Positions 34,588 to 43,977 of a stretch of 64,000 nucleotides of DNA are shown piece by piece. Positions within the stretch are counted from its first letter, which is position 1. Each line of letters begins with the position of its first letter. The notes beneath the pieces are model-generated. The model searched no databases and was not told the DNA's origin. It saw only the letters and a program-made list of their open reading frames with translations. Origin of the DNA: Sulfuritortus calidifontis (lineage in GTDB: Bacteria; Pseudomonadota; Gammaproteobacteria; Burkholderiales; Thiobacillaceae); contig NZ_AP018721.1 in NCBI RefSeq assembly GCF_003967275.1, positions 1,612,001 to 1,676,000 of the forward strand, given 5' to 3'. The position numbers and the translations under genes are program-made.

Positions 34588-36329
34588 GCGAACTCTTCGG
34601 CCTCGAATGGCGTGAGCCCCTCTGGGGCCTGCTCGCCTTGCAGCCCCTGCTCTTGTGGGGCCTGGGCTATTGGCGCCGGCACAAGCTGGCCGGTTATGCC
34701 GATGCCGCCCTGGCGCCCTGGGCGCTGCTGGCCGGCGGTGCGCGGCCGATGGAGCGCTGGCGTCTCCTCGGCCACGCCCTCGCCTGGGCCCTGCTCGCCG
34801 CCGCCGCGGCCGGGCCGCGCCTGCCCCTGGAAGAGAGCGCGGGCGGCGGCCAGCCCGGCCAGCGCCATCCGCTGCGCGTCGATATCGTGCTCGATGTCTC
34901 GGCCTCGATGCAGGCGACCGACATCGCGCCCAGCCGCCTGGCCCGGGCCAAGCTGGAACTGCGCGATCTCATCGCCCGCCTGCGCGGCGAGCGGGTGGGA
35001 CTCATCGTCTATGCCGGCGAACCTGGCCTGCTCTCCCCGGCCACCGACGATGCCGCACTCTTGCAGCGCATGCTCGATCAGGTCGAACCGGCGCTGATCG
35101 CCACCCCCGGAACGAACCTCGCCGCCGCCCTGCAGCTCGCCCAACGCGATGTCGGCCAAGGCGGCGCCGTCCTGCTGGTGGGCGATGCCGAGGCCGACAG
35201 CCTGGCCGGCGCCGCGGGCGAGGCGGTGCGTGTGGCAGTGCAGGATTTAAAGGCGGCCGGCATCCCGCTTTATGTGCTCGGCGTCGGCACCGCCAGCGGC
35301 GCGCCGATCCCGCTGCCCGAGGGCGGCCATGCCGAGCAGGATGGCGCACAGGTGCTGAGCCGCATGGCCGCAACCAGCTACGGCGAATTGGCGCAGCGCA
35401 CCGGCGGCGTCTTCGTCCCCGCCGTCGACGGCGATGCCGACTGGGCCAGCCTCTACGACAACCACCTCGCCCGCCTGCCGGCCGCGCCGCCGCCGGCCGA
35501 TGCGGTGCGGGCCTGGCGTGAACTCTATGCCTGGTGCCTGGCGCCGGCCCTGGTGCTCCTGCTCTGGCTACACCTGCCGCGTGCCTTGCCGCAGGCGGCG
35601 GCGCTGCTGGTCGCCGGCCTGATCGCCCTGCCCGCTCACGACGCGCAGGCCGATGACACCCTGCAAGCCGCCTGGCGCGATTACCGCGCCGGCCGCCACG
35701 CCGAGGCGCAGACCCGGTTCGAACGGGCCGGCGGCTACCTGGGCCAGCTCGGCGCCGGCGCCGCCGCCTGGCGGCTCAAGGACTACGCTGCCGCCCAGCG
35801 CCACTTCGGCGCGGCCCTACTGCTGGCGCGCACGGCCGCGGAAAGAAGCGACGCCTTGTACAACCTGGGCAATGCACACTATGCCCTGGGCAACTGGCTG
35901 GCCGCAGCCGAGGCCTACCAGGCCGTGCTGCGCGAGCGGCCGCAGGACAGGCGCGCCCAGGCCAATCTGGAAAGGGCGATCTATCGCCTGAAGCAGCGGC
36001 GCGGGCCGGTGCTCGGCAGCACCGACCTGCGCGGCCGCATGGGCTTTTTCGCCGAAGGCATCACCAGCACCGAATGGGATCGCGAGATCGCGGTGAAGGA
36101 ATTCGAGCGCAAGGAAACCGGCACCCTCATCGACAAGGACAAAGCGGCCGGCCAAGGTGCCCGGCTCGACGGCGCGGCGAGCCGGGCCGTCGGCGTTGAG
36201 GCCGACGGTCGCCGCCTGCAATCGGGCCTGAAGAAACTGGAGCTCCTGCACGACAAGCCGACCGCGATGTACCAGGGCCTGATGAAGCAGGACGCCTCGA
36301 GCAGCAGCATGGAGCTGCCGCCATGGTGA
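34584..36329 (+). CDS. BatB-BatC fusion (VWA domain plus TPR repeats)
   Basis: The 581-residue protein has two N-terminal helices (about 10-30 and 58-75) and a VWA domain with the MIDAS DVSASM (about 95-300). A transmembrane pair follows near 320-355 with ALPAHDAQAD, and then a TPR region (about 360-470: YLGQLGAGAAAWRLKDYAAAQRHFGAAL, SDALYNLGNAHYALGNWLAAAEAYQAVL). BatB and BatC are separate proteins in other bacteria but are fused here. The VWA and TPR parts would project to opposite faces of, or out of, the inner membrane. It overlaps batD by 7 bp. Confidence 0.88.
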   Translation: MSELFGLEWREPLWGLLALQPLLLWGLGYWRRHKLAGYADAALAPWALLAGGARPMERWRLLGHALAWALLAAAAAGPRLPLEESAGGGQPGQRHPLRVDIVLDVSASMQATDIAPSRLARAKLELRDLIARLRGERVGLIVYAGEPGLLSPATDDAALLQRMLDQVEPALIATPGTNLAAALQLAQRDVGQGGAVLLVGDAEADSLAGAAGEAVRVAVQDLKAAGIPLYVLGVGTASGAPIPLPEGGHAEQDGAQVLSRMAATSYGELAQRTGGVFVPAVDGDADWASLYDNHLARLPAAPPPADAVRAWRELYAWCLAPALVLLLWLHLPRALPQAAALLVAGLIALPAHDAQADDTLQAAWRDYRAGRHAEAQTRFERAGGYLGQLGAGAAAWRLKDYAAAQRHFGAALLLARTAAERSDALYNLGNAHYALGNWLAAAEAYQAVLRERPQDRRAQANLERAIYRLKQRRGPVLGSTDLRGRMGFFAEGITSTEWDREIAVKEFERKETGTLIDKDKAAGQGARLDGAASRAVGVEADGRRLQSGLKKLELLHDKPTAMYQGLMKQDASSSSMELPPW

Positions 36330-37756
36330 AGCGTTTCGCCTTCTGCCTCGCGCTCGCGTTTGCCGGCCACGCCTGGGCGCTCACCGCCCAGCTCGACCGC
36401 AAGGCCCTGGCCCTGGGCGAACCGCTCACCCTGAGCCTCGCCGGCAAGGCTGCCACGCTGGAAGCGATCGACCTGGCGCCGCTCCAGGGTGATTTCGAGG
36501 TCTTCGCCCGCACCCTGAGCAAGAGCGCAACACAAGGCATCCTGCAACTCACGCTCTATCCGCTGAAGACCGGTCGGCTCGCCATCCCTGCCCTGGGCAG
36601 CGGCCGCGACCGCAGCCGCACCCTGGCGGTGCGGGTCGATGCCGGTTCGGCCGACATACCTGCGGTAAACATCAAGCTCTTTACCGAGCCGGGCCAGCCC
36701 TTGGTGCGGCAAGCCACCCGGTTGACCCTGGAACTCTGCGACGACGGCAGCCTGGAATGGAAGCGGCCAAACCTGCCGCTGTCGGGCCGGATGCAGCATC
36801 GCACCCTGGGCGAGGAACAAATCGAGATCGAGCAGGGCGGCGTGCGCTGCACCGCCCATCGCTATCACTGGGCCGTGCTGCCCACCCAGGCCGGCGAGAT
36901 CCGCTTCGAGCTGCCCATGCTGGAGGCGATCAAGTTCGGCCAGCGCCTGCGCCTGCCGCCGCCGGTTGCGAGCTTCGCTGCGGCGCCGGTGCCGGCCTGG
37001 CTGCCGCTCAACGTGCCGGTGGGCAAACCAAGCCTGAGCGCGGAGGCCTTGCCGGCCGAGTCGCCGCTGGAACGGCCGCTGGCCTGGCGCTTCACGGTCG
37101 AGGGCGGCTACAGCATCGATGGCCTGAAGGCCCTGCTCGCGCTGCAATTGCAGCCCCATGCCACATGGCGCGCCTACCCGCCGACGGTGGAGCCGCTGGC
37201 GCCGGAGGAGCGCAACTCGCCGCTCACGCGCCTTGCCGTCACCCTCTATGCCCTGCCGGAAACGACCGGGCCACTGGCCCTGCCCAGCTTCGCCCTGCCC
37301 TACTACGATCCGGGCAGCGGACGACTGGAACAGCTTGCGCTGGCCAGGCAGACCCTGCGGATCTACGACCCGTTCTGGCGCAAGCTCGGCCTGGCCGCCA
37401 TCCTGCTGGCCGGCTCGGCCGTCTTGCTCGTGCTGTTGCAGTGGCTGTATCGGGAATGGCAATGGCGCCGGCGCAGAGACGACACCCTGCTCGCCATCGG
37501 GAACGCCGCCGATCCGGCCGAACTCGGCCTGGTGTTGCGCGCCTTCTCCCTCACGCCGAACGCGCAAGCGGCGGCGACCCTAGGCCAATGGCTCGCCCAT
37601 ATGCGTCGGCAGTGGCGAGGCACGGCGGCACTGGATGCCCTGGTCGCCGCCCTCGAGGCCCGCCGCTACAACTTGCAGTACATCCCCCTGGCGGACCTGA
37701 AGCAGCAGGCGGTGGCAGCGCTCGGCATGATCAAGCCCCTGCGTCGGTGGTGGTAA
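36323..37756 (+). CDS. BatD-like protein
   Basis: The 477-residue protein has a signal peptide (1-19, ending HAWA) and two Ig-like beta-rich domains beginning LTAQLDRKALALGEPLTLSL. A single transmembrane helix lies near 355-373 and is followed by a basic cytoplasmic tail with RREWQ/RRRRDD text and a helical domain. This is the BatD architecture, and it is the final gene of the MoxR-Bat operon. The start is ATG 36323, overlapping the BatBC stop. A bidirectional hairpin separates it from the convergent sox genes. Confidence 0.83.
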   Translation: MVKRFAFCLALAFAGHAWALTAQLDRKALALGEPLTLSLAGKAATLEAIDLAPLQGDFEVFARTLSKSATQGILQLTLYPLKTGRLAIPALGSGRDRSRTLAVRVDAGSADIPAVNIKLFTEPGQPLVRQATRLTLELCDDGSLEWKRPNLPLSGRMQHRTLGEEQIEIEQGGVRCTAHRYHWAVLPTQAGEIRFELPMLEAIKFGQRLRLPPPVASFAAAPVPAWLPLNVPVGKPSLSAEALPAESPLERPLAWRFTVEGGYSIDGLKALLALQLQPHATWRAYPPTVEPLAPEERNSPLTRLAVTLYALPETTGPLALPSFALPYYDPGSGRLEQLALARQTLRIYDPFWRKLGLAAILLAGSAVLLVLLQWLYREWQWRRRRDDTLLAIGNAADPAELGLVLRAFSLTPNAQAAATLGQWLAHMRRQWRGTAALDALVAALEARRYNLQYIPLADLKQQAVAALGMIKPLRRWW

Positions 37757-37813
37757 GGCACCAAGCCGTCAGCCAGGCGCCTTAGGCGGAATCCGAAATC
37801 CAGCGCAAGGGCC

Positions 37814-37847
37814 AATGAGTGGATACCGGGTCGAGCCCGGCATGACC
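37814..37847. repeat. GGATACCGGGTC dispersed-repeat fragment
   Basis: GGATACCGGGTCGAGCCCGG followed by CATGAC contains a 6-bp hairpin (CCGGGT/GCCCGG, imperfect) and resembles a short intergenic repeat common in proteobacterial genomes. A related string (GGATTCCGGCGCCCAGACCGG then AATGAC-like) lies near 19418-19442. Confidence 0.4.
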
Positions 37848-37860
37848 ACACCGCAATAAA

Positions 37861-37879
37861 AGGGGGCTTGTGGCCCCCT
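37861..37879 (-). terminator. Terminator at the end of the sox cluster
   Basis: AGGGGGC and GCCCCCT form a 7-bp stem with loop TTGTG, 18 bp beyond the soxB stop. On the minus strand it is followed by TTTTATTG, a reasonable intrinsic terminator for soxB. It may also stop batD transcripts from the other side. Confidence 0.7.
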
Positions 37880-37896
37880 CTTCAATCCGGCGTCTT

Positions 37897-39636
37897 TTAG
37901 ACGCTGGCGATATAGTCGGCGATGCCAGGGTCGTTCTGCTTGACGCCGATGAGACGAGGGTTGTTCAGTTTGCGCGGGGTCACGGTCTTGACCGAACGCA
38001 GGTATTCGGCGACCACATCCCAGATCGGGGTGCCGGTCGCGCCTTCGGCCACCGGCGCCCAGCCGGCCACCTTGTACTTCTTGTTGGCAGCAAGCGGCTT
38101 GCCGTTAAGGCGCAGGTCGGAAATGCGCTTGCCCATCTTCTCGTAGGGGTTCAGGGCATAGGTGATGCCGCCGACGCGCACCATGTCGCCGCCCTGCTGG
38201 TAGTAGGGGTCGGCGTTGAACAGGTTGTCGCAGACGTCTTCCATCACCTCCTTGATGGTCTGGCCGGTCATCTCGGTCAGGGTGCTGAAGGAGTAGGTGG
38301 TCGCGGTCTGGTCGAGCAGGTGCTCCATGGTGATGGTGTCGCCCGGCAGCAGCGAGGTGCCCCAGCGGAAGCCCGGCGAGAAGGCGGCGTCGGCCCCCTT
38401 CACCTTCATCATGGCGTCCATGATCAGCTGGTCCCAGGAGCCGTTAAAGTTGCCGCGGCGGTAGAGCACGCCCTCGGTGATGGCCAGCTTCTCGTTGAGC
38501 TTGGCCTCGTAGGGCTTGCGCACGCGCTTGATCAGCGCCTCCATCTTCTTGTCGGCCGCCAGCAGGTTGGAGAACACCGGCACCAGGCGGTACTTCCAGC
38601 CCTTGATCTTGCCGCCCTTGACGTCGAAGTCCATGACGCCGAGGAACTTGCCGTTGGAACCGGCGTTGGTGACCAGGGTGACGCCCTTGGCGTTCTTCAC
38701 CGGCACCGGCTGCGGCACGCCGTCATGGGTGTGGCCGCCGAAGATGACATCGACGCCGGTGACGCGGCTGGCCATCTTGATGTCGACGTCCATGCCGTTA
38801 TGCGACAGCACGACCACGATCTGGGCGCCCTTGGCCCGGGCCTCGTCCACCCACTTCTGCATGCCGTCATCGCGGATGCCGAAGCTCCAGTCCGGCACCA
38901 TGTAGCGCGGGTTGGCGATCGGGGTGTAGGGGAAGGCCTGGCCGATGATGGCGACCTGGACGCCGTTGACGCTCTTCATCACGTAGGGCTTGAACACCTG
39001 GTCGCCGAAGTCGTTGGTCACCACGTTCTGGGCAATGAAGTCGATGCCGTGCTTCTTGAAATCGCCGTTGACGATCTCCATCACCCGCTCGGCGCCCTGG
39101 GTGAATTCCCAGTGCGGGGCCATGACATTGACGCCCAGTTCGATGCAAGCGTCGACCATGTCCTGGCCCTTGGTCCACAAGGCGGTGCCGGAACCCTGCC
39201 AGGTGTCGCCGGAGTCCATCAGCAGCGAGCCGGGGCGCGAGGCGCGCACCTTGTCGACCAGGGTCTTCAGGTGGGCGAAGCCGCCGACCTTGCCGTAGGT
39301 CTTGGCCGCCTGCTCAAAGTTCAGGTAGGTGAAGGCATGGGCGTCGATGCTGTTCGGGGCGATGTTGAAGTGCTTGAGCAGCTTGTCGCCAACCAGGTGC
39401 GGCACCTTGCCCACCGCGCCTCCGACACCGATATTGACGCTGGGCTCGCGGAAGTAGATGGGCATCAGCTGGGCATGGGTGTCGGTGATGTGCATCAGCG
39501 ACACGTTGCCGAAGGCCGGGATGTCATAGAAGTTGCTCGGCGCATTGCCGGCCAGGACCTGCTTGCTGTCGAGCATCATGCCGGCGGCCGAGGCGGCGGC
39601 CAGCACTTGCAGAAATTCGCGACGGGTCATCGACAT
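37897..39636 (-). CDS. soxB: Sox thiosulfohydrolase SoxB
   Basis: SoxB is a periplasmic dimanganese enzyme that hydrolyses the terminal sulfonate from SoxYZ-bound thiosulfonate, releasing sulfate. The 579-residue protein has a Tat signal (TRREFLQVLAA) and 5'-nucleotidase-type metal motifs: HITDTHAQL, DSGDTWQGSG, GGHTHDG and VLSHNGMDVD. The family marker LMPIYFREPS is present. It is the last gene of soxXYZAB. An intrinsic terminator lies between soxA and soxB, so soxB may also have its own promoter. Confidence 0.96.
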   Translation of the reverse strand: MSMTRREFLQVLAAASAAGMMLDSKQVLAGNAPSNFYDIPAFGNVSLMHITDTHAQLMPIYFREPSVNIGVGGAVGKVPHLVGDKLLKHFNIAPNSIDAHAFTYLNFEQAAKTYGKVGGFAHLKTLVDKVRASRPGSLLMDSGDTWQGSGTALWTKGQDMVDACIELGVNVMAPHWEFTQGAERVMEIVNGDFKKHGIDFIAQNVVTNDFGDQVFKPYVMKSVNGVQVAIIGQAFPYTPIANPRYMVPDWSFGIRDDGMQKWVDEARAKGAQIVVVLSHNGMDVDIKMASRVTGVDVIFGGHTHDGVPQPVPVKNAKGVTLVTNAGSNGKFLGVMDFDVKGGKIKGWKYRLVPVFSNLLAADKKMEALIKRVRKPYEAKLNEKLAITEGVLYRRGNFNGSWDQLIMDAMMKVKGADAAFSPGFRWGTSLLPGDTITMEHLLDQTATTYSFSTLTEMTGQTIKEVMEDVCDNLFNADPYYQQGGDMVRVGGITYALNPYEKMGKRISDLRLNGKPLAANKKYKVAGWAPVAEGATGTPIWDVVAEYLRSVKTVTPRKLNNPRLIGVKQNDPGIADYIASV

Positions 39637-39734
39637 GGGGGCTCCTCCTTGGTAACCAATTTAAGTGTTCGAATTCTGGCAGACCTGCGGCCTGCGTAAA
39701 TGGTAACTATTGCCCAAATTGCCGGCCGCGCAGG

Positions 39735-39764
39735 AAAAAAAATCCGGGCGCGGGGCCCGGATTT
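39735..39764 (-). terminator. Intrinsic terminator between soxA and soxB
   Basis: AAATCCGGGC and GCCCGGATTT form a perfect 10-bp stem with a 5-base loop. On the minus strand it is followed directly by a run of eight U. It lies 18 bp after the soxA stop and upstream of soxB. Confidence 0.88.
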
Positions 39765-39782
39765 CATCGCTGCGAGAGCGGC

Positions 39783-40613
39783 TTACTTGCGGAACACGGA
39801 GGCCTTCATCTCGAGCCCGTTGCTCATGTAGGACTCGAAGAACTCCAGGTTCTTGTAGCGCTTGCTGCCCACGTTGTCCGGCACGTGGCGCACGGAGTTG
39901 TGGCAACCCTTGTAGCGCATCTGCAGGGTGACCAGGTTGTCACCGCCGCGGAACACCGGCCAGTGGGTGGTGTGGCCCAGGGCGGGCGAGAGCAGCTCGG
40001 AGCGCAGGCGGACGCCGGCATTCTGCACGTGACAGTTGGCGCAGGCGAGGTTGAGCTGACCGGCACGGGAATAAAAGGTGTGCTTGCCGTCTTCATAGGC
40101 GGCCAGGGCAGCCGGGCCGTTGACCTTGACGTTGACCTTGGCGCCATCCGACAGGGTGCGGGCATAAGACAGCAGCGTGCCCATGGTTTTGACGTCGTCC
40201 AGCTTGTAGGGCTCTTCGCCGTTGGCGACGCGGCAGTTGTTCAGGGCCTCGTCGAAGATCACGACCTCACCCTTCTTGTCGTCGAACATCGGGTACATGG
40301 CCGCGGCGTTCTTGCCGCCGTTGGGGAAGCAGTCGGCGTATTTCTTGCCGTTCTTGAACGGGGTTTCCCACATCTTCTTGCCCTGCTCGACCACGCCCTC
40401 GTAAGGCGGGAACTCCATGATGCTGTCGTACTGGGCCTTGGAATCGGCATCCAGGGCCAGCGCACCGTGGATGTAGTTCTCGAACTTGACGTCCGGGAAC
40501 TTCTGCTTGAAATAGTTGACCATCGCCTTGCGGTCTTCTTCCGGCCCTGCGGATGCCGATACCGCACCCAACAAGACACCGGCCCCCACCAGCGTCAATA
40601 GCAATTTCTTCAT
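39783..40613 (-). CDS. soxA: SoxA, diheme-family cytochrome c of SoxAX (one CxxCH)
   Basis: SoxA with SoxX oxidatively couples thiosulfate to the SoxY cysteine in the periplasm. The 276-residue protein starts at ATG 40613 after GGAGG and has a signal peptide (1-22, ending VSASA). It holds one heme motif CANCH near residue 197 and the Cys ligand region KGCHNSVRHVP. Two other cysteines (ADCFPNGG and NNCRVANG) form the position of a lost second heme. It is thus the monoheme-type SoxA. It sits 67 bp after soxZ. Confidence 0.94.
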   Translation of the reverse strand: MKKLLLTLVGAGVLLGAVSASAGPEEDRKAMVNYFKQKFPDVKFENYIHGALALDADSKAQYDSIMEFPPYEGVVEQGKKMWETPFKNGKKYADCFPNGGKNAAAMYPMFDDKKGEVVIFDEALNNCRVANGEEPYKLDDVKTMGTLLSYARTLSDGAKVNVKVNGPAALAAYEDGKHTFYSRAGQLNLACANCHVQNAGVRLRSELLSPALGHTTHWPVFRGGDNLVTLQMRYKGCHNSVRHVPDNVGSKRYKNLEFFESYMSNGLEMKASVFRK

Positions 40614-40680
40614 GCCGTCGTCCTCCATTGACTGTATTTGAGTTGGCCGGCCATACGGCCGGCCCTTGGCTTAATGCAGA

Positions 40681-40995
40681 TCAGCCAACCGTGGCTTCGG
40701 CGCTGTTCTTGTCACCTTTGTTGTCGACCCAGCTGACGGTGACCTTGTCGCCAGCCTTGGCACCCTTGACCTTGAAGCCCAAAAACGGGTTCTTGGACAC
40801 GGCGCCGCCGATCTCGGCCTGGAGCACGGTCTTGCCGCCGAGGGTGGCGACGATGCTGTTGATGTGATGGGCCGGCACCAGTTGGCCCGTCTTGGCATCC
40901 TTGCGGGTGCCGGTTTCCATAACGTGGTTCATCAGAACCTTGATGTCGGCGACATCGCCGGCCAGGGTGGCGCGAATCTTCATCGGCTCAGCCAT
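40681..40995 (-). CDS. soxZ: SoxZ, sulfur carrier partner
   Basis: SoxZ is the partner of SoxY in the periplasmic sulfur-carrier complex. The 104-residue protein has no signal peptide and is probably exported by binding SoxY. Text is typical: PMKIRATLAGDVADIKVLMNHVMETGTRKDAKTGQLVPAHHI, GKTVLQAEIGGAVSKNPFLGF and KVTVSWVDNKGD. It follows soxY by 55 bp and precedes soxA. Confidence 0.96.
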   Translation of the reverse strand: MAEPMKIRATLAGDVADIKVLMNHVMETGTRKDAKTGQLVPAHHINSIVATLGGKTVLQAEIGGAVSKNPFLGFKVKGAKAGDKVTVSWVDNKGDKNSAEATVG

Positions 40996-41050
40996 GATTG
41001 TTTCCTTTTCGATCCAGTGTCAGTTGCGTGTAAAAGTCGGGCGGGGCGAA

Positions 41051-41515
41051 TCAACCGCCGCAGCCGCCGATGGTGACTTTCACTTCCTTGGCAGCGGTGA
41101 ACACCTTGCCGCCGGCCTTGACCACGGCACGGACGTTGGAGGTGTTGGCCAGCTTGATCCGAGTCGAGATGTAGCCGGTGGCGCCGTTCGACAGCTCGAA
41201 TTCGCCGACCATGGGAGTGGCGTTCTTCTCGGCGATGATGGCGATGCTGTTGGTGCCGGCGATGTTGCTGGTCACCTCGACCGGCACCACGGCACCGTTC
41301 TCGGCGATGTCCGGGGCCTTGACGACGATGTCCTTGCTGTCGGCAGCGCCGGTAGCCTTGATCGCCTTCATCACGGCATCGACGCCCTTGGCGTCGAAAG
41401 CGGCGCGGTCGGAGGCAAAGGCGGCGGTCGGCTTGAGCAGGCCGGCAGCAACGGCCACGCCCACGGCGGCGGCAGAGCCGACACCCTTCAGAACAGTCCT
41501 ACGCTGGTGATTCAT
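41051..41515 (-). CDS. soxY: SoxY, sulfur carrier protein
   Basis: SoxY carries sulfur intermediates covalently on a C-terminal swinging arm. The 154-residue protein has a Tat signal (QRRTVLKGVGSAAAVG) and an Ig-like domain ending KEVKVTIGGCGG, which is the conserved GGCGG arm with the active Cys. It would pair with SoxZ, be loaded by SoxAX and be hydrolysed by SoxB. With no soxCD adjacent, the sulfane sulfur left on SoxY must go elsewhere. It lies 24 bp after soxX. Confidence 0.97.
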   Translation of the reverse strand: MNHQRRTVLKGVGSAAAVGVAVAAGLLKPTAAFASDRAAFDAKGVDAVMKAIKATGAADSKDIVVKAPDIAENGAVVPVEVTSNIAGTNSIAIIAEKNATPMVGEFELSNGATGYISTRIKLANTSNVRAVVKAGGKVFTAAKEVKVTIGGCGG

Positions 41516-41539
41516 GGATTTACTCCTCGTTAACGAAAA

Positions 41540-41899
41540 TTACAGGCCGTAGACAAAGTCGACGACCTTGTCGATTTCCTGCTCAGTCAGGATCTTGTGC
41601 TTGCCCATGGGCGGCATGTAGGAAGACGGGTTGGACGCGGTGGCATCCCATATCTTGGCGCGCAGCACCTTCTTGTCGGGGAAGCGGTCCTTCATGGCGA
41701 TCAGCGGCGGGCCGCTGTTGCCGGGCTGCTGATCGTCGGCCACGCCAGGCATGGCATGGCAGGCCAGGCAGTTGCCTTTGGTGCGGTCGTAGGCGATGTC
41801 TTTGCCGGATTCTTCCTTCTTTGCCTCATCGGCATGAACGGAAGCGCTCAGGATCAGGGCGCCCAACAGGGCAATCCCCTTGATTGGAGTGCGTTTCAT
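41540..41899 (-). CDS. soxX: SoxX, cytochrome c subunit of SoxAX
   Basis: SoxX is a small periplasmic cytochrome c and electron acceptor of the SoxAX enzyme. The 119-residue protein starts at ATG 41899 behind GAGGAGAC; a longer frame has no similarity. It has a signal peptide (1-22, ending VHADE), one heme motif CLACHAMPG and a distal Met in SYMPPMG. It is the first gene of soxXYZAB and probably carries the operon promoter, within the 129-bp gap to the upstream protease gene. Confidence 0.95.
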   Translation of the reverse strand: MKRTPIKGIALLGALILSASVHADEAKKEESGKDIAYDRTKGNCLACHAMPGVADDQQPGNSGPPLIAMKDRFPDKKVLRAKIWDATASNPSSYMPPMGKHKILTEQEIDKVVDFVYGL

Positions 41900-42028
41900 A
41901 GTGTCTCCTCGTATTTGACGGCCATCGTAGCGTGTCTGCTTTGGAACGCGCATCCCTTGTTAGGACGCGCTGAGAATAGACGACTTCCAAGTCGAGGCCA
42001 ATACCTTGCCCGGCCAAATAGTACGAAT

Positions 42029-43453
42029 TTATCGGGTGACTTCCTGCCGCTCGACCAAGGCCTGCAATTGGCGCAGGCGGGCCTCGGCGATCGACAGCCG
42101 GTAGAAGTCCCGGTCGCCGCTTTTCAGCGCCAGCTGCAGCTGCTCCACCGCCGCCCGGTATTCGTCGCGGCGGGCATAGGCCTCGGCCTGGGCCATATGC
42201 GATTCCATGGTCCGCTTCAGGGCCTGGTAGGCCTGGGCCTGCAATTCATAGAGCTGGGCATCGTCCGGATGCAGCCGCAGCTGCTTGTGCAGCAGTTCCA
42301 GGGCGGACGTCGGCTGTCCCTGGCGCAGCAGGGCCTTGGCATAGGCATAGGCGAGCGGACGGGAATCCGGGTTGGCCGCCAGGCCGTTGCGCAGCAGGGC
42401 CAACGCCTCACCGCCACGGCCGCGGGCAAAGGCCACGTCGGCCGCAAGGTTCTGCACGATGGCCGACTGGCCGATCTTGCGCGGGATGGCCTGCAACTCG
42501 GCCGCGGCCCGCTCGGCCTGGTTGGCCCGCAACAGGGCGACGGCCATGCCGTAATGCCTGACCGCCTCGTCCTGCTCGTCCTGATAGGACTGGTTGGCGA
42601 AACGCTTTACCGCATCGTTCGCCTCGCCTTGCTGCGCCTGGATCTTGGCCCGCAACAGGCGGTAGTCGAGTGAATCAGCCACCTGGTGGTAGGCGACATC
42701 CTGCAGGCGGTTCTGCATGTCGGCGATGCGCTCGAAATTGAGCGGGTGGGTACGCAGATAGGCCGGCGCATTGTTTTCGTAGAGCCGGGTCTGGGTCTGC
42801 AAGCGTTCGAAGAAGCTGGCCATGCCCGAGGCGTCGAGACCGGACCGGCTCAGGGTCTGGAAACCCACCCGGTCGGCCTCGCGCTCGTGCTCGCGGGTGA
42901 AGTCGAGCTGGCTCTGCACGCTGTAGGCCTGGGCCGAGGCGATGGCCGCCTGGCTGACCTGGGCATTGGAGCGGGCCGCCAGGATGGCCACCGCCAATGC
43001 GGCCAAGGTCGGCAGCAGCGCGTTGTTCTGCACCGCGACGATGCGGGCGATGTGGTTCTGGGTGACGTGGGCGATTTCGTGGGCGAGCACGCCGGCCAGC
43101 TCCGACTCGCTCCGGGTGGCCGAGAACAGGCCGGTGTGGACGCCGATGTAGCCGCCGGGCAGGGCAAAGGCGTTGATGGTGGCATCGCGCACGACGAAGA
43201 ACTCGAAATGGCGGCCTGGGTCTTCGCTGGCGGCGGCCAGGCGATCCCCCAGGTTGTTGAGATATTCGGTCAGCTCGGGGTCGTCGAGGTAATCACGGTC
43301 GATCCGGATCTGGCGCATGATCTCGCGGCCCAGCTTGGCCTCCTGGGCGGCAGAGAAGGTGGTGCGGGCCACCTCGCCCAGATCGGGCAGTTCCGCCGCC
43401 TGGGCGGAATAGCTCAGCAAAAGCGCAATGGCAATGGCGCGGAGGGATCGCAT
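42029..43453 (-). CDS. bepA: M48 metalloprotease with TPR repeats (BepA-like)
   Basis: The 474-residue protein has a signal peptide (1-20, ending AQAAE) and a periplasmic M48 zinc protease domain (about 35-250). The motif is [14 protein letters not shown], and the third ligand lies in [11 protein letters not shown]-terminal TPR region (about 300-470) completes it. BepA degrades stalled LptD and BamA assembly intermediates at the outer membrane. Length and domain order match E. coli BepA (487). It lies upstream of soxX in the same direction and is divergent from moaC. Confidence 0.9.
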   Translation of the reverse strand: MRSLRAIAIALLLSYSAQAAELPDLGEVARTTFSAAQEAKLGREIMRQIRIDRDYLDDPELTEYLNNLGDRLAAASEDPGRHFEFFVVRDATINAFALPGGYIGVHTGLFSATRSESELAGVLAHEIAHVTQNHIARIVAVQNNALLPTLAALAVAILAARSNAQVSQAAIASAQAYSVQSQLDFTREHEREADRVGFQTLSRSGLDASGMASFFERLQTQTRLYENNAPAYLRTHPLNFERIADMQNRLQDVAYHQVADSLDYRLLRAKIQAQQGEANDAVKRFANQSYQDEQDEAVRHYGMAVALLRANQAERAAAELQAIPRKIGQSAIVQNLAADVAFARGRGGEALALLRNGLAANPDSRPLAYAYAKALLRQGQPTSALELLHKQLRLHPDDAQLYELQAQAYQALKRTMESHMAQAEAYARRDEYRAAVEQLQLALKSGDRDFYRLSIAEARLRQLQALVERQEVTR

Positions 43454-43494
43454 GGGCCTATGATAACGGCCTCACGCCCGAGTTCCCAAAGCAT

Positions 43495-43977
43495 ATGAAC
43501 GATTTCACCCATTTCGACGGCCAGGGCCGCGCCCACATGGTCGACGTCGGCGAGAAGGCCGAGACCCACCGCTCGGCCACGGCCGGCGGCCGCATCGCCA
43601 TGCAGGCCGAGACCCTGCGCCTGATCCGCGACGGCGCCGCCAAGAAGGGCGACGTGCTCGGCGTCGCCCGCCTGGCCGGCATCATGGCGGCCAAACGCAC
43701 GGGCGACCTGATCCCGCTCTGTCACCCGATCGCGCTGACCCGGGTGACGGTTGACTTCGAATTCGACGAGGCCCATCACGCCATCGCCTGCCGCGCGACA
43801 GCGGAAACCGTGGGCCGCACCGGCGTCGAGATGGAGGCATTGACCGCCGCCAGCACGGCGCTGCTCACCATCTACGACATGTGCAAGGCGGTCGACCGCG
43901 GCATGGTGATCGAACAGGTGCGCCTGCTGGAAAAGCTCGGCGGCAAGTCCGGCCACTGGCGGGCAGGCCAAGCATGA
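43495..43977 (+). CDS. moaC: Cyclic pyranopterin monophosphate synthase MoaC
   Basis: MoaC converts the cyclic GTP intermediate made by MoaA into cyclic pyranopterin monophosphate, the first tricyclic precursor of molybdenum cofactor. The 160-residue protein contains [21 protein letters not shown] (with the active-site His), [32 protein letters not shown] and KSGHW. The family residues are all in place. It is overlapped by the next gene (ATGA) and fits with the modABC locus, since molybdate uptake and cofactor synthesis serve the same enzymes. Confidence 0.97.
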   Translation: MNDFTHFDGQGRAHMVDVGEKAETHRSATAGGRIAMQAETLRLIRDGAAKKGDVLGVARLAGIMAAKRTGDLIPLCHPIALTRVTVDFEFDEAHHAIACRATAETVGRTGVEMEALTAASTALLTIYDMCKAVDRGMVIEQVRLLEKLGGKSGHWRAGQA

